A program made the position numbers and the translations under genes. A stretch of DNA of 64,000 nt, taken from positions 1 through 64,000 of the forward strand of contig CAJQNB010000018.1 in the NCBI GenBank assembly GCA_905479575.1, written 5' to 3'. Below, one piece after another: positions 19,750 to 29,973 of the stretch; position 1 is the first letter of the stretch, and each line of letters starts with the position of its first letter. The DNA is from an uncultured Pseudophaeobacter sp. (lineage in GTDB: Bacteria > Pseudomonadota > Alphaproteobacteria > Rhodobacterales > Rhodobacteraceae). A model generated the notes under the pieces. That model saw only the letters and a list, made by a program, of their open reading frames with translations. It did not search any database and was not told where the DNA came from.

Positions 19750-20501
19750 ATTTCACCTCCAGAAATGGGCAATGCTGTGCCATTCACCGATCCCGCCCCG
19801 TCGTCAGCCAGCCAAAGCGCGGCCGCAGCCACCTCTCCTGGTTGGATAAAGCGATCCTGTGGGTTGCCGCGACGCAGCGATTTAGCCGCCTGTTCTCGCG
19901 ACATGCCGGTCTTTGCCACAATAAGGTCCAGCGAAGTTTCCAACAACGGCGTCTCGATAAACCCCGGGCACAGGGCATTCACCGTCACCCCGGTTTTTGC
20001 CAGCTCAAGTGCCAGCGACCGGGTCAGGCCCAGCACACCGTGTTTTGCCGCGCAATAGCCCGACACATAGGGATATCCCTTGAGCCCGGCAGTGGAGGCC
20101 ACGGCGAGCAACCGCCCCCAGCCTGCCGCCTTCATCCCCGGCAGGCAAGCCTGCCAAAGATTGAAAACCCCCAGCAGATTGACCCCCAAAGCATCGGTGA
20201 AGTCCTCCACCGCCATCTGCTCAAATGCCTTGGAGGGCGCTGCCCCTGCATTGGCCAGAGCAATCGCCACCGCACCGTTTGCAGCGCTGGCCTGTGCTAT
20301 CGTCTGATCAAGGCTCTCCCGCAGGGTCACATCACAAGCCAGCGGCAAAGCACCTGTTTCTGTTGCAACCTGCTGCAGCGCCTCCAAACGACGGCCAAGG
20401 ATTGTCACCTTGGCCCCCTGCGCGGCAAACTGCCGGGCAAGCTCGGCACCGACACCGGACCCTCCGCCAGTGATGACAACATGTTTGCCGTGAACGCTCA
20501 T
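19746..20501 (-). CDS. Short-chain dehydrogenase/reductase
   Basis: A 251-aa classical SDR. The NAD(P)-binding motif is [11 protein letters not shown] near residue 12, NAGAAPS follows, and the catalytic set is Ser in VASTAG and YCAAK (Tyr and Lys). It probably oxidises a 3-hydroxyacyl-CoA intermediate, replacing a dedicated dehydrogenase. 4-nt overlaps tie it to the oxygenase and MarR genes. Confidence 0.88.
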   Translation of the reverse strand: MSVHGKHVVITGGGSGVGAELARQFAAQGAKVTILGRRLEALQQVATETGALPLACDVTLRESLDQTIAQASAANGAVAIALANAGAAPSKAFEQMAVEDFTDALGVNLLGVFNLWQACLPGMKAAGWGRLLAVASTAGLKGYPYVSGYCAAKHGVLGLTRSLALELAKTGVTVNALCPGFIETPLLETSLDLIVAKTGMSREQAAKSLRRGNPQDRFIQPGEVAAAALWLADDGAGSVNGTALPISGGEI

Positions 20502-22792
20502 GCCCGGATCACCTCTGCCTCACGATCCGCAAGCCGCCAAGCCTGATCGCGCCCCGCCTCATAGGGCAAGGGCCAACGGCCAGAGCGGTCACCGATCTTG
20601 CTGGCCTCATGGAGTGTCCAGTACGGGTCCGCCAGATGCGGGCGGCCAACGCAAACCAGATCGGCGCGTCCGGCCATCAGGATCGAATTGGCGTGATCCG
20701 CCTCGTATATGTTGCCCACCGCCATGGTCGCGAGGCCTGCCTCGTTGCGAATGCGGTCAGAAAAGGGCGTCTGGAACATGCGGCCATAAACCGGCTGGGC
20801 ATCAATCGACGTCTGTCCCGCCGACACATCAATGATATCAACCCCCACCTCCGCAAAGGCTCTGGCAATCTCCACTGCCTCGTCGGGCGTCACCCCGTCC
20901 TGCCCCAACCAATCGGTTGCAGAGATCCGCACCGACATTGGCTTGTCCGCTGGCCAGACCGCCCGCATGGCCGTAAAGACCTCAAGCGGATAACGCATCC
21001 GGTTGTCCAGAGACCCGCCGTAAGAATCCGTCCGAATGTTCGATTTTGGCGAAATGAACGAAGAAATCAGATAGCCATGAGCCGCATGCAGTTCGATCAT
21101 ATCAAACCCACAGCGCGCCGCCATTTGCGCTGCGGCCACAAACTCCGCCTTGACCTGGTCCATTTCCGCCAGACTGATCTCACGCGGGGTGGCGTTATCC
21201 GGCGACCAGGGTAAGGGCGAGGCCGAGACCAAATCCCAGTTCCCATCCGTCAGCGGTGCATCCATGGTGTCCCAACCAACCTGGGTTGACCCCTTGCGCC
21301 CCGAATGGCCGATTTGGCAACAGATCTTTGCATCGGTTTCCTGGTGGACAAAATCCACCAGCCGCGTCCAGGCCGCCTCATGCTCTGGTGCATATAGCCC
21401 GGGACAGCCCGGCGTGATCCGTCCCTGGGGACTGACGCAGGTCATTTCGGTATAAACCAGCCCTGCACCGCCTTTGGCCCGTTCCCCATAGTGGATCAGA
21501 TGCCAGTCGGTTGGGCAGCCGTCCACTGCCTTATACTGTGCCATCGGCGACACCACGATACGGTTTTGCAACCGCATATCCCGCAACTGATAGGGCGCAA
21601 ACATCGGTGCCCGCACAGGCGCATCGCTTGGCGCGCCCGCATTTTCCTGGAACCATTTCTCTGCCGAGCTGAGCCACTTAGGATCCCGCAGGCGTAGATT
21701 TTCATGGGAAATTCGCTGACTACGGGTGAGCAAAGAATAATTGAACTGTACCGGGTCCATGCCCAGATAGCGTTCGACATCCTCAAACCATTCTAATGAG
21801 TTGCGCGCTGCTGATTGCAGCCGCAACACATCCAGACGCCGCTCCTCCTGATAGCGCTCAAAAGCGCGTTCCAGACTGTCTTCGCTGGTGATCAGCTCCG
21901 CCAGGGCAATGGCACTGTCAAAGGCCAGCCGTGAGCCGGAACCGATTGAAAAATGCGCAGTCGCCGAGGCATCGCCCAAAAGCACCACGTTTTCATGGTG
22001 CCATTTATCACAGAGCACCCTGGGAAAGTTGATCCACACGGCCGAGCCCCGCAGGTGATCAGCGTTGGACATCAGGGCGTGACCGCCAAGGTGATCCGCA
22101 AAGATCTCTTCGCAGGTGCGAATGATCTCCTCCTTGGACATGTCTTCAAATCCCCAGCGCTCCCAGGTCTCGCCAGAGCACTCGACAATCACCGTCGCGG
22201 TCTCATCGTCGAACTGATAGGCGTGGATCCAAACCCAGCCATGTTTGGTTTTTTCAAATACAAAGGTAAAAGCATCATCAAACTTCTGATGGGTGCCCAG
22301 CCAGATAAACTTGCAAGGGCGCACATCAATATTGGGTTTGAAGTGATCGGCAAATTCGCTGCGCACTGCCGAGTTCAGACCATCGCAGCCAACCACCACA
22401 TCATAGTCTTGCTGATAGGCCGAGGCTGGTTTGGCCCGGGCTTCAAAGCGCAGGTCAACGCCAAGCTCCCGTGCTCGCTCCTGCAGGATCAAAAGCATCT
22501 TTTTGCGGCCAATTCCCGCAAAACCATGCCCTTGGGAGACGGTCCTCACGCCCTCCTGCACCACTGCGATATCATCCCAATAGGCGAAACTATCTTTGAT
22601 CGCCTGCGCGGTTTGGGGGTCATTGCGGCTTAGGTTATCCAGGGCGTCATCAGACAGAACCACCCCCCAACCAAAGGTATCGTCCGCCTTGTTTTGCTCA
22701 AAAACAGTAACCTGGGCCTCAGGTTGCCGCAGCTTTAGCGAGATTGCAAAATAGAGCCCCGCAGGCCCCCCTCCCAAACAAGCAATTTTCAT
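20498..22792 (-). CDS. Two-domain FAD monooxygenase / old-yellow-enzyme reductase (2-aminobenzoyl-CoA monooxygenase/reductase or salicylyl-CoA 5-hydroxylase)
   Basis: A 764-aa fusion. Residues 1 to about 375 are a flavoprotein hydroxylase ([31 protein letters not shown]). Residues from about 395 are an NADH:flavin oxidoreductase of the old-yellow-enzyme type ([21 protein letters not shown]). This architecture is that of Azoarcus 2-aminobenzoyl-CoA monooxygenase/reductase and of the enzymes annotated as bifunctional salicylyl-CoA 5-hydroxylase/oxidoreductase. It is the first gene of a six-gene operon ending with the CoA ligase. Which of the two aromatic acids is used cannot be told from sequence. 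Confidence 0.85.
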   Translation of the reverse strand: MKIACLGGGPAGLYFAISLKLRQPEAQVTVFEQNKADDTFGWGVVLSDDALDNLSRNDPQTAQAIKDSFAYWDDIAVVQEGVRTVSQGHGFAGIGRKKMLLILQERARELGVDLRFEARAKPASAYQQDYDVVVGCDGLNSAVRSEFADHFKPNIDVRPCKFIWLGTHQKFDDAFTFVFEKTKHGWVWIHAYQFDDETATVIVECSGETWERWGFEDMSKEEIIRTCEEIFADHLGGHALMSNADHLRGSAVWINFPRVLCDKWHHENVVLLGDASATAHFSIGSGSRLAFDSAIALAELITSEDSLERAFERYQEERRLDVLRLQSAARNSLEWFEDVERYLGMDPVQFNYSLLTRSQRISHENLRLRDPKWLSSAEKWFQENAGAPSDAPVRAPMFAPYQLRDMRLQNRIVVSPMAQYKAVDGCPTDWHLIHYGERAKGGAGLVYTEMTCVSPQGRITPGCPGLYAPEHEAAWTRLVDFVHQETDAKICCQIGHSGRKGSTQVGWDTMDAPLTDGNWDLVSASPLPWSPDNATPREISLAEMDQVKAEFVAAAQMAARCGFDMIELHAAHGYLISSFISPKSNIRTDSYGGSLDNRMRYPLEVFTAMRAVWPADKPMSVRISATDWLGQDGVTPDEAVEIARAFAEVGVDIIDVSAGQTSIDAQPVYGRMFQTPFSDRIRNEAGLATMAVGNIYEADHANSILMAGRADLVCVGRPHLADPYWTLHEASKIGDRSGRWPLPYEAGRDQAWRLADREAEVIRA

Positions 22793-22843
22793 GACCGTTC
22801 TTCCCTGAAACCAGAATATGAGATCAGGATAGGCCAGCCCGAA

Positions 22844-22864
22844 AAACTTTCAAGCTTAAAGTTT
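22844..22864. promoter_or_regulatory. Candidate MarR operator before the aromatic-CoA operon
   Basis: AAACTTTCAAGCTTAAAGTTT is a 21-bp near-perfect palindrome, 52 bp upstream of the first gene. A related half-site ACTTGAAGTTT follows at 22868-22878. Size and placement suit the operon's own MarR repressor; binding is inferred. Confidence 0.5.
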
Positions 22865-22989
22865 TATACTTGAAGTTTTATTCAGACACTTTTTACGATC
22901 TGCTGCCAAAATATGCAGACACCTCAGCGATCAAACCAACAGCATCTCGGTAATTAGAATATTTGTGGGGGAAACCAAACTTCATCATA

Positions 22990-23026
22990 TTAACAAATAA
23001 TTAAGATCTATTTATGATGTGGATAA
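22990..23026. promoter_or_regulatory. CtrA-type site and DnaA-box sequence
   Basis: TTAACAAATAATTAA at 22990-23004 fits the CtrA consensus TTAA-N7-TTAA. TGTGGATAA at 23018-23026 is the exact DnaA box on the minus strand. Either could occur by chance in AT-rich DNA. Confidence 0.4.
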
Positions 23027-23419
23027 CCCTGTGAACATCCAGAGGGTAAAGCGCCCAACGCGGGTTATTCTTAACAGTTGATCCGCCCTAAAACCCGTAT
23101 CAGCCACGGCTCCGGGACGCCAAATTCCCAACATCAGGCCTGCAGTCATTGCCACAGGGCACCAAAGCCTCGCCGATAGAGGGTAAAAGTTGATAAATGT
23201 AAATTTTATGGATGATCTGTCGAATTTTTATTCATTTTTGACGACTATGTGAAACGGGAAATTTTAGAAAATCCAACGAACCAGAGGTCGACGGAAACTC
23301 ATCAGACCTAGCGCCACCCTCTGTTCTTCCCTTAAATGCTGTGGAAAAGCGGCGATACAATCTACCCAGACAAGAGATGCTAAAAACGGATGGCGCTCTA
23401 CTGTGAAGAGATTAGGGCG

Positions 23420-25660
23420 TCATGTCTCACGCAGGTAACGCATCACAGCCCCGCGTACGGACTGATCTCCACGGTGGCGAGACTCAAAAATAACCTGCCG
23501 CAAGTCCTGAAGGTTCACACGCATTAACAAAGACTTAACAGGCCCAATTGAAGCCGGCCGCATCGAAAGCGTGCGCATCCCCATCGCCGCAAGACAGACG
23601 GCTTCAATGGGGCGCCCGGCGTCCTCGCCACAAAAACTCAGCGGGGTCTTTGAGACAGAGCAACGCTCCACAATCTGTTCAATAAAGGTGAGAAAGCTCA
23701 CATTCAGACTGTCATACCGCTTGCGAACGCGCTCATTTTCACGGTCTGCGGCAAAGAAAAACTGCTTCAGATCATTGCCGCCGATAGAGATAAAGCCAAC
23801 CTCATCAAAAAACTTTTGCGGCGCAAAAGCCAGCGAGGGAGTTTCGAGCATGGCGCCAATCTCCAGACTTTCAGGCAGCACATGTCCCAGGATACGTTCC
23901 CGCTCAAGGGTTTTGGTCACCTCATTTCGCGCCGCACGAAACTCTTCTGCCTGCGCCACAAAGGGAAACATCACTGTCAGCGGACGTCCTTCGGCGGCAC
24001 GCATCAGCGCCTGCAATTGCATCCGCATAATGCCGGGCTTATCCAAACCCACCCGAATGGCACGCCAGCCCAAAGCCGGGTTAGGTTCGTCATTTGGCTT
24101 CATATAGGGCAGGACTTTATCCGAGCCGATATCCAAAGTTCGAAAGACAACGCGCTTCCCCTGCGCAGCATCCAGCACCCGTTTATAGAGCGCGACCAAT
24201 TCTGATCGGCGCGGCATCTGGTTGCGCACCAGGAACTGCAGCTCGGTACGGAACAGGCCAACGCCCTCAGCACCGGAGCTTTCCAGAGAGGGGAGATCGG
24301 CCATAAGGCCCGCATTCATCACCAGGTCAATTTTATGCCCATCCAGCGTCACGGCCGCCTTGTCTCGGATCGAAACATAGCGCTCCTGCGCCTGGGCAAG
24401 CATGGCAATCTTGTCACGAAAGGCGCTCACGACGCTGTCATCAGGGCGTAAATGCACCACGCCCTGTTCGCCATCGACCATGATGTGGTCGCCGTTCAGG
24501 GCCTCATTGGTGATGCGTTTGGCATTCACCACCAGCGGAATCGCCAAGGCGCGGGCGACGATGGCCGCATGCGAGCCAACCGAGCCCTCTTCGAGCACGA
24601 TGCCTTTGAGATTGCGGCCATATTCCAGCAGTTCCGCCGGGCCAATGTTGCGCGCAACCAAGATGGGATCATCCGGCAGCTCAGCGCCGGTTTCGGCCCC
24701 CTGCCCGGTCAGAATACGCAGCAGACGATTGGACAGGTCGTCCAGATCACTGAGCCGCTCGCGCAGGTACGCATCCTGCACCTGCGACAACCGTGCACGC
24801 GCCTGCGACTGCTCCTTCTCCACCGCAGCCTCGGCACTCAGCCCGCGGGAGATGTCCTCTTCCATGCGCCGCATCCAGCCCTTGGAATTGGCAAACATGC
24901 GGTAGGCCTCAAGCACTTGCAGCTGCTCTTTATCGCCGTTTTGCGAGATCTCAAGCATCTTGTCGACACCAACGCGCAGCTGCTCAACGGCCTCACCGAG
25001 ACGCTCCAGCTCTGTTTCCGGGTCATCGGCAATTGGGTTGGTCACCAGCACGCGCGGCTCATGCAGCCAGACATGGCCCTCTGCCGCGCCTTCCTGCGCC
25101 GCCGTTCCAGGCAACAAAACCGGCTGCTGGTGCAGCGGTGACAGGCCGGACTCTTCGCCAACAAAGGCGCCAAGTTCGGTCATCTCTGCGATGACCATAG
25201 CGACCACTTCTAAGGCATAGACCGCATCGGCAGAGAACTCGCGCGCCTCTTTGGACTGCACAACCAAAACGCCCAGCATTTCACCAAGCCGTTGAATTGG
25301 TACGCCTAAGAAGGAGGAAAACCGCTCTTCGCCGGTTTCCGGCATATAGCGAAACCCCTTGGAGTTGGGGGCATCAGGCGTGTTGATCACCTTGCCAAAC
25401 TTGGCAACCCGCCCCACCAGACCTTCGCCAATGCGCATCCGGGTTTGGTGAACAGATTCGATGTTCAAACCTTCACTTGCGCAAAGCTCCAGCGTCTCAT
25501 CATCGCGAAACAGATAGACCGAACAAACCTCGGTCCCGATGCTGTCCCCTATCAGATGGGTAATCTTGTCCAAACGGGCCTGGCCAGGGTCTTCCCCAGC
25601 CATGGCCTCACGCAAGCGGCCAAGCAGCTTGCGGCTTTCAGATTCAGTAGATTCGACCAT
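23420..25660 (-). CDS. ptsP: Phosphoenolpyruvate-protein phosphotransferase PtsP (EI-Ntr)
   Basis: A 746-aa EI-Ntr. The N-terminal GAF domain (about 20-160) is followed by the PTS enzyme I region. The phosphorylated histidine lies in EGSVGSHAAIVARAL. The PEP-binding barrel shows GLFRTELQFLVRN, FRTLDIGSDK and SFCGEDAG. It starts the nitrogen-related phosphotransfer chain (to NPr and EIIA-Ntr), which affects metabolism and K+ transport. It lies 47 bp downstream of lysC on the same strand, a conserved alphaproteobacterial pairing. Confidence 0.93.
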   Translation of the reverse strand: MVESTESESRKLLGRLREAMAGEDPGQARLDKITHLIGDSIGTEVCSVYLFRDDETLELCASEGLNIESVHQTRMRIGEGLVGRVAKFGKVINTPDAPNSKGFRYMPETGEERFSSFLGVPIQRLGEMLGVLVVQSKEAREFSADAVYALEVVAMVIAEMTELGAFVGEESGLSPLHQQPVLLPGTAAQEGAAEGHVWLHEPRVLVTNPIADDPETELERLGEAVEQLRVGVDKMLEISQNGDKEQLQVLEAYRMFANSKGWMRRMEEDISRGLSAEAAVEKEQSQARARLSQVQDAYLRERLSDLDDLSNRLLRILTGQGAETGAELPDDPILVARNIGPAELLEYGRNLKGIVLEEGSVGSHAAIVARALAIPLVVNAKRITNEALNGDHIMVDGEQGVVHLRPDDSVVSAFRDKIAMLAQAQERYVSIRDKAAVTLDGHKIDLVMNAGLMADLPSLESSGAEGVGLFRTELQFLVRNQMPRRSELVALYKRVLDAAQGKRVVFRTLDIGSDKVLPYMKPNDEPNPALGWRAIRVGLDKPGIMRMQLQALMRAAEGRPLTVMFPFVAQAEEFRAARNEVTKTLERERILGHVLPESLEIGAMLETPSLAFAPQKFFDEVGFISIGGNDLKQFFFAADRENERVRKRYDSLNVSFLTFIEQIVERCSVSKTPLSFCGEDAGRPIEAVCLAAMGMRTLSMRPASIGPVKSLLMRVNLQDLRQVIFESRHRGDQSVRGAVMRYLRET

Positions 25661-25707
25661 GGGTCCTGTTCACATATTCTTTTTTTGTGGCAGGCAATCC
25701 AAAGGTA

Positions 25708-26946
25708 TCAGGCTGCCTTGTCCAGTTCAAAAGCATCATGCAGTGCTTGCACGGCAAGTTCCATGTATTTTCGATCAACGAGCACGGAAATCTTAATCTC
25801 TGAGGTTGTAATGACCCTGATGTTGATCCCCTCATCCGAGAGTACCTTGAACATTTTGGCGGCCACACCTGATTGCGAGCGCATGCCAATGCCCACAACC
25901 GACACCTTGGCGACCTCGGTATCGGCAACCAGGTCGGCGTAGTTCAACCCGCCTTCTCCCTTGATACCCAACAGGGCCTTTTCGGCACGGGCCACCTGAT
26001 CGGTAGGACAGGAGAAGGTCATATCCGTGCGACCGTCTTCTGAAATATTCTGCACGATCATGTCGACATTCACCCCGGCTTCAGACAGGGCGTTAAAAAT
26101 GATCGCAGCAATGCCTGGGCGGTCAGCAACCGACATCAGGGTCATCTTGGCTTCGTCGCGGGAATAGGCCACACCGGCCACAATATTGGATTCCATGATT
26201 TCCTCCTCGTCGCAGACCAGTGTGCCGGCCTCGTCGGATTGTTCTTCAAAACTAGAGAGAACGCGCAGTTTCACCTTATACCGCATGGCCAGCTCAACCG
26301 AGCGGGTCTGCAGCACCTTGGCCCCCAGTGAGGCCAGTTCCAGCATTTCTTCAAAGGCGATCCTGTCGAGCTTACGCGCCTTGCCACAGATGCGCGGATC
26401 GGTGGTGTAGACCCCGTCCACATCTGTGTAGATATCACAGCGTTCGGCGTCAAAAGCGGCAGCAAAAGCTACAGCGGTGGTATCAGATCCGCCGCGCCCC
26501 AGGGTGGTGATGCGGCCCTCGGGGCTAATGCCCTGGAACCCGGCAACCACGGCCACCCGCATGCCTTCACCAAACTTGGCATTGATGTTTTCCGGCGGGA
26601 TCTCTTCGATCCGGGCCTGGCTATGGGCGCTGTTTGTTTTCAACGGCACCTGCCAGCCCTGCCAACTGCGCGCCGGCACATCCATTTCCTGCAGCGTCAG
26701 CGCCATCAGCCCGGCGGTGACATTTTCACCAGAAGACACCACCGCATCATATTCACGGGCATCAAACATCGGCGAGGTCTCCTTGACCCAGCCGACCATT
26801 TCATTGGTTTTACCGGACATGGCAGAGACAATGACGATAACATCATAGCCCTTGGCTACTTCGACACCAACGCGCTTGGCTGCGCGCCGGATCCGGTCGA
26901 GGTTGGCGACCGAAGTGCCGCCAAATTTCATTACTAGAACGGGCAT
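25708..26946 (-). CDS. lysC: Aspartate kinase
   Basis: A 412-aa monofunctional aspartokinase, first step of the lysine, methionine and threonine pathways. The N-terminal kinase motif is VMKFGGTSVANLDRI, and TTLGRGGSDTTAVAFA binds the substrate. Two ACT domains follow from about 265, where lysine/threonine feedback acts. The ATG at 26946 gives the canonical start MPVLVMKFGG. It is probably co-transcribed with ptsP. Confidence 0.95.
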   Translation of the reverse strand: MPVLVMKFGGTSVANLDRIRRAAKRVGVEVAKGYDVIVIVSAMSGKTNEMVGWVKETSPMFDAREYDAVVSSGENVTAGLMALTLQEMDVPARSWQGWQVPLKTNSAHSQARIEEIPPENINAKFGEGMRVAVVAGFQGISPEGRITTLGRGGSDTTAVAFAAAFDAERCDIYTDVDGVYTTDPRICGKARKLDRIAFEEMLELASLGAKVLQTRSVELAMRYKVKLRVLSSFEEQSDEAGTLVCDEEEIMESNIVAGVAYSRDEAKMTLMSVADRPGIAAIIFNALSEAGVNVDMIVQNISEDGRTDMTFSCPTDQVARAEKALLGIKGEGGLNYADLVADTEVAKVSVVGIGMRSQSGVAAKMFKVLSDEGINIRVITTSEIKISVLVDRKYMELAVQALHDAFELDKAA

Positions 26947-27104
26947 GGGTAAAAGTCTCCGTGCGCTCGCAGTTTCCGATCACAGCCTCATAGGGGGTCA
27001 GGGTTTCAAGGGCAAGGCTGCGTATTGTAGCGATACAAGCGCCCAGCCCTGTTCGCGCCTTATTTAATGGGGCTTCCACCGCCAAAAAAGCAATAAAAAC
27101 AGGG

Positions 27105-28565
27105 TCAGGCGCGCCAGAACCGCAGCGTCAAAATGGCATAGACCGCCATCAGCTCCAGCCGCCCAATCAACATGGCGCCGCTCAGGATCCACTTGGCTGT
27201 ATCATTGAGCGAGGAGAAATTCCCCGCAGGTCCGATGGTCTCTCCCAGGCCCGGCCCCACATTGGCCACCGCCGTGGCAGCGCCTGAAATGGCGGTAACA
27301 AAATCCAAACCCGTGAGCGCCAGTGCCCAGGCGACGATGCCCAAGGTCACAATAAAGAACATAAAAAAGGAAATTACCGAGCTCAGAACATCCTGCCCCA
27401 CTGGGCGGCCGTCAAACCGAGGCACAAAGACCCCATGCGGAGAGCGGATGCGCTGGATTTGCACCCGGATCGAGGCAAAAAGCAGCTGGTAGCGAAAGAT
27501 CTTGATCGAACACGCGGTAGAGCCCGCACAGCCACCAATCAACCCGATAAAGAAGAACACCATAATGAGGAAGCTTCCCCATTCCATATAGTCAACACTG
27601 GCATAGCCTGTGCCGGAAATAATGGAGGTGATGTTAAACAGAGCCTCGCGGACAGCCTGTTCGGGATGATGGGGGAAAATCGTCACCAGAACGCTGGCCG
27701 TGACAACCACAAGAACAACAATCGTTCCGAGAAACGAACGTATCTGGCTATCGCGAAACAAAGGTGTTGCCTTGCCATTGATCAGCTGTACGTAGCGCAC
27801 AAATGGCATGGCCGCGAAGATCATAAATATGGATGCCGCGTATTCGGCGGACCCCGAGAAGGTGCCAAAAGAGGCATCATAATTGGAAAATCCCCCCGTC
27901 GACATGGTGGTCATCGCATGCACAAGCGCATCAAAAAAACCCATGCCCAAGGCCAGATAAACCACCATGCAAGCGATCGTGAGCCCGAGGTAGATCAGCG
28001 AGATCTGTTTGGCGATAGCTTGCGCGCGCGGGAGGATTTTACCAAAGGTATCAAAGGCTTCGGATTTAAAAATCTGCATACCACCAACGCGCAGTTCAGG
28101 CAGGAAAACCATCGCAACAACAATAATACCGATCCCGCCCAACCATTGCAGGATCCCGCGCCACAGCAGCAGCCCCTTTGGCAGGTCGTCCAATCCCGAA
28201 ATCACGGTCGAGCCGGTGGTGGTCAGGCCTGACATCGCCTCAAAAAACGCGTCCGTAAAGCTGAGATCCGTCGCCCCCAGCATCAAGGGCAAGGCGCCAA
28301 AAAGTGGCAGCGCCCCCCAGACAGAGGTGGTCAGCAAAAACGTCTGCTGGATGCTCAGCCCCCGACTCGTCCCACCACCGCTGCCACTGCCGCAGCTGAG
28401 CGCCAAAAGCGCCCCGAACAACATGGTGATAACACCGCTTTCAAGAAACACCGGCCATTCCCCACGCCCCTCGATGAGGTCAGCGAGGAACGGGAACACC
28501 ATCATGGCGCCCAGGATCAGAACCAGCAGGCCGATCACATATCCAATGGGTCGAAAATCCAACAT
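27105..28565 (-). CDS. trkH: Trk/Ktr-type potassium uptake protein TrkH
   Basis: A 486-aa polytopic membrane protein with about ten hydrophobic segments. Selectivity-filter-like loops are seen at GLTTTGSTVISGLDDLP, MSTGGFSNYDASFG and ISGTGYASVDYMEWG. It forms the K+ translocating subunit, which normally works with a cytosolic TrkA not present here. It stands alone, 158 bp from lysC. Confidence 0.92.
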   Translation of the reverse strand: MLDFRPIGYVIGLLVLILGAMMVFPFLADLIEGRGEWPVFLESGVITMLFGALLALSCGSGSGGGTSRGLSIQQTFLLTTSVWGALPLFGALPLMLGATDLSFTDAFFEAMSGLTTTGSTVISGLDDLPKGLLLWRGILQWLGGIGIIVVAMVFLPELRVGGMQIFKSEAFDTFGKILPRAQAIAKQISLIYLGLTIACMVVYLALGMGFFDALVHAMTTMSTGGFSNYDASFGTFSGSAEYAASIFMIFAAMPFVRYVQLINGKATPLFRDSQIRSFLGTIVVLVVVTASVLVTIFPHHPEQAVREALFNITSIISGTGYASVDYMEWGSFLIMVFFFIGLIGGCAGSTACSIKIFRYQLLFASIRVQIQRIRSPHGVFVPRFDGRPVGQDVLSSVISFFMFFIVTLGIVAWALALTGLDFVTAISGAATAVANVGPGLGETIGPAGNFSSLNDTAKWILSGAMLIGRLELMAVYAILTLRFWRA

Positions 28566-28710
28566 AGGCGCGAGCGTTGGCCCGCCTGACGGAAACTGTC
28601 AAGCCAAAGCCCATGGAGAGCGCCCGTGACGTGCTCGACAAACAACGGTTTGTGTCAGCTGCGCCAGGTTGCTCTACTGCTTGGCCCGTCAGTCCGCCTG
28701 TCAGGGTTTG

Positions 28711-29814
28711 TCAGCCCTGGTGAATCAGGGTGGAGAACAGCTTGGGATCCAGGCTTTTGTTGGCAAAAAGCGGGCCTTGGGTCAGGACGCTGATGGCATC
28801 ATGGCTGTGGAGGCTTTCCTGATGGCTGGCAACGATGCGGAAATCCTTGATTCGGGCGTCCTTCTGCAGGGCCTCGCAGAACAGCCGCGCCGCATCCTCG
28901 ACAAAGATGGGATTGGCTGCGTTCAGCTCGGCAAAGGCCTGTTCATCCTCGCGCTTGACCATCACCTGGGTTTCGGTCGGCACCGCACCGCGGCAATGCT
29001 CAATCAAATCTTCAAACCACAGACACGCGCCGTCAGGGTCGGTTGCGACCGAAATCCGCGCCACCGAGCGCTGCGAATGCGGCGTAGCCAATTGCCCGCG
29101 CGCCTGGCGCGCATGTTCACTCAGCTCCAGCGAACACGGGCAGGTCGAGGAATAGACATAGTCCAGATGCATCACCTTGTGGCGCAGGCCCTCAGACTGC
29201 ACCAGTTCCAGCGCGATATCGTAATACTGATACCCAGACAGGCCAGAGCGCAGGCTTTCGATCCGCAGCGGAAAGGAAAACCGCATCTGCAGCCGCGCAT
29301 CCATGCTGTCCAGATCCTTGAGGTAGTCGTTCAACGCTGCCTCCATCACCTCAAAACTAAAGGTTTTTTCTGCGTGCTTGTAAAAAGACCGCATAATCCG
29401 GGACATGTTGATGCCCTTTTTATCGGCCTCCAGACTGACAGAACCGGTGATGCTGGTTTCCAGTGTTTGATCGCCACCATCACGACTATGGAACCGAATC
29501 GGCAGGCGGAAATTCGAAATCCCGACGTGCTGGATCTGCTCCTTGGCCCCACGGATGAGGCTGGCAGGCCCGTTTTGCAGATCTGGCAGGGTGGCGCGGT
29601 AGGCCTCATCGGAGACAAAATCTGCCGGATAACTGCGGGACAGCTCGGGGTAGTTGCCCAGGTCGCGCCCCGGCAACAGGCGTGCAACAGCCGGATCCAG
29701 CAGGGCCACCTCGGTGGGGTCTGCGGTTTCGACCCACTGCCGCAGCAGCGCCAAAGCCGCCTCGGCGGCTTGACGATCAGGAACCTTGGACAGATCACGC
29801 GTAGGAATATTCAT
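28711..29814 (-). CDS. folE2: GTP cyclohydrolase FolE2 (type IB)
   Basis: A 367-aa FolE2 that converts GTP to dihydroneopterin triphosphate, first step of folate synthesis. The metal-binding site is in YSSTCPCSLELSEHARQ, with the key cysteine. GSVSLEADKKGINMSR is another family motif. The start at 29814 (MNIPTRDLSKVPDR) is preferred to the upstream extension to 29883, which is atypical. Many bacteria use FolE2 instead of FolE under zinc limitation; no Zur site was found. Confidence 0.93.
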   Translation of the reverse strand: MNIPTRDLSKVPDRQAAEAALALLRQWVETADPTEVALLDPAVARLLPGRDLGNYPELSRSYPADFVSDEAYRATLPDLQNGPASLIRGAKEQIQHVGISNFRLPIRFHSRDGGDQTLETSITGSVSLEADKKGINMSRIMRSFYKHAEKTFSFEVMEAALNDYLKDLDSMDARLQMRFSFPLRIESLRSGLSGYQYYDIALELVQSEGLRHKVMHLDYVYSSTCPCSLELSEHARQARGQLATPHSQRSVARISVATDPDGACLWFEDLIEHCRGAVPTETQVMVKREDEQAFAELNAANPIFVEDAARLFCEALQKDARIKDFRIVASHQESLHSHDAISVLTQGPLFANKSLDPKLFSTLIHQG

Positions 29815-29973
29815 GGCAAAATGCACTCCGGTAGCGCCGCCCTGCAGGGGCCGCGTTAAACTGTTTAGACCTTTACGGCTCAAAACTCAAAACGGATCAC
29901 TCAAATACGTCAGGTTTGTCCCCGGATCGGACGAAAGCATCCAATCCGGGAGCCCGAAAGGTCAGATCCAGCC

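Larger units (their letters stand above)
22793..23419. other. AT-rich intergenic region upstream of the aromatic-CoA operon
   Basis: A 627-bp stretch without a supported gene, clearly AT-richer than its neighbours. It holds a 21-bp palindrome near the operon start, a CtrA-type site and a DnaA-box sequence (listed separately). It follows the stop of ptsP, so it may also contain that gene's terminator. Confidence 0.6.

Noticed and set aside
22793..23419. Chromosomal replication origin
   Set aside because: One DnaA box and one CtrA-type site are too few, and the flanking genes are not the usual origin neighbours. Kept only as a weak regulatory note.
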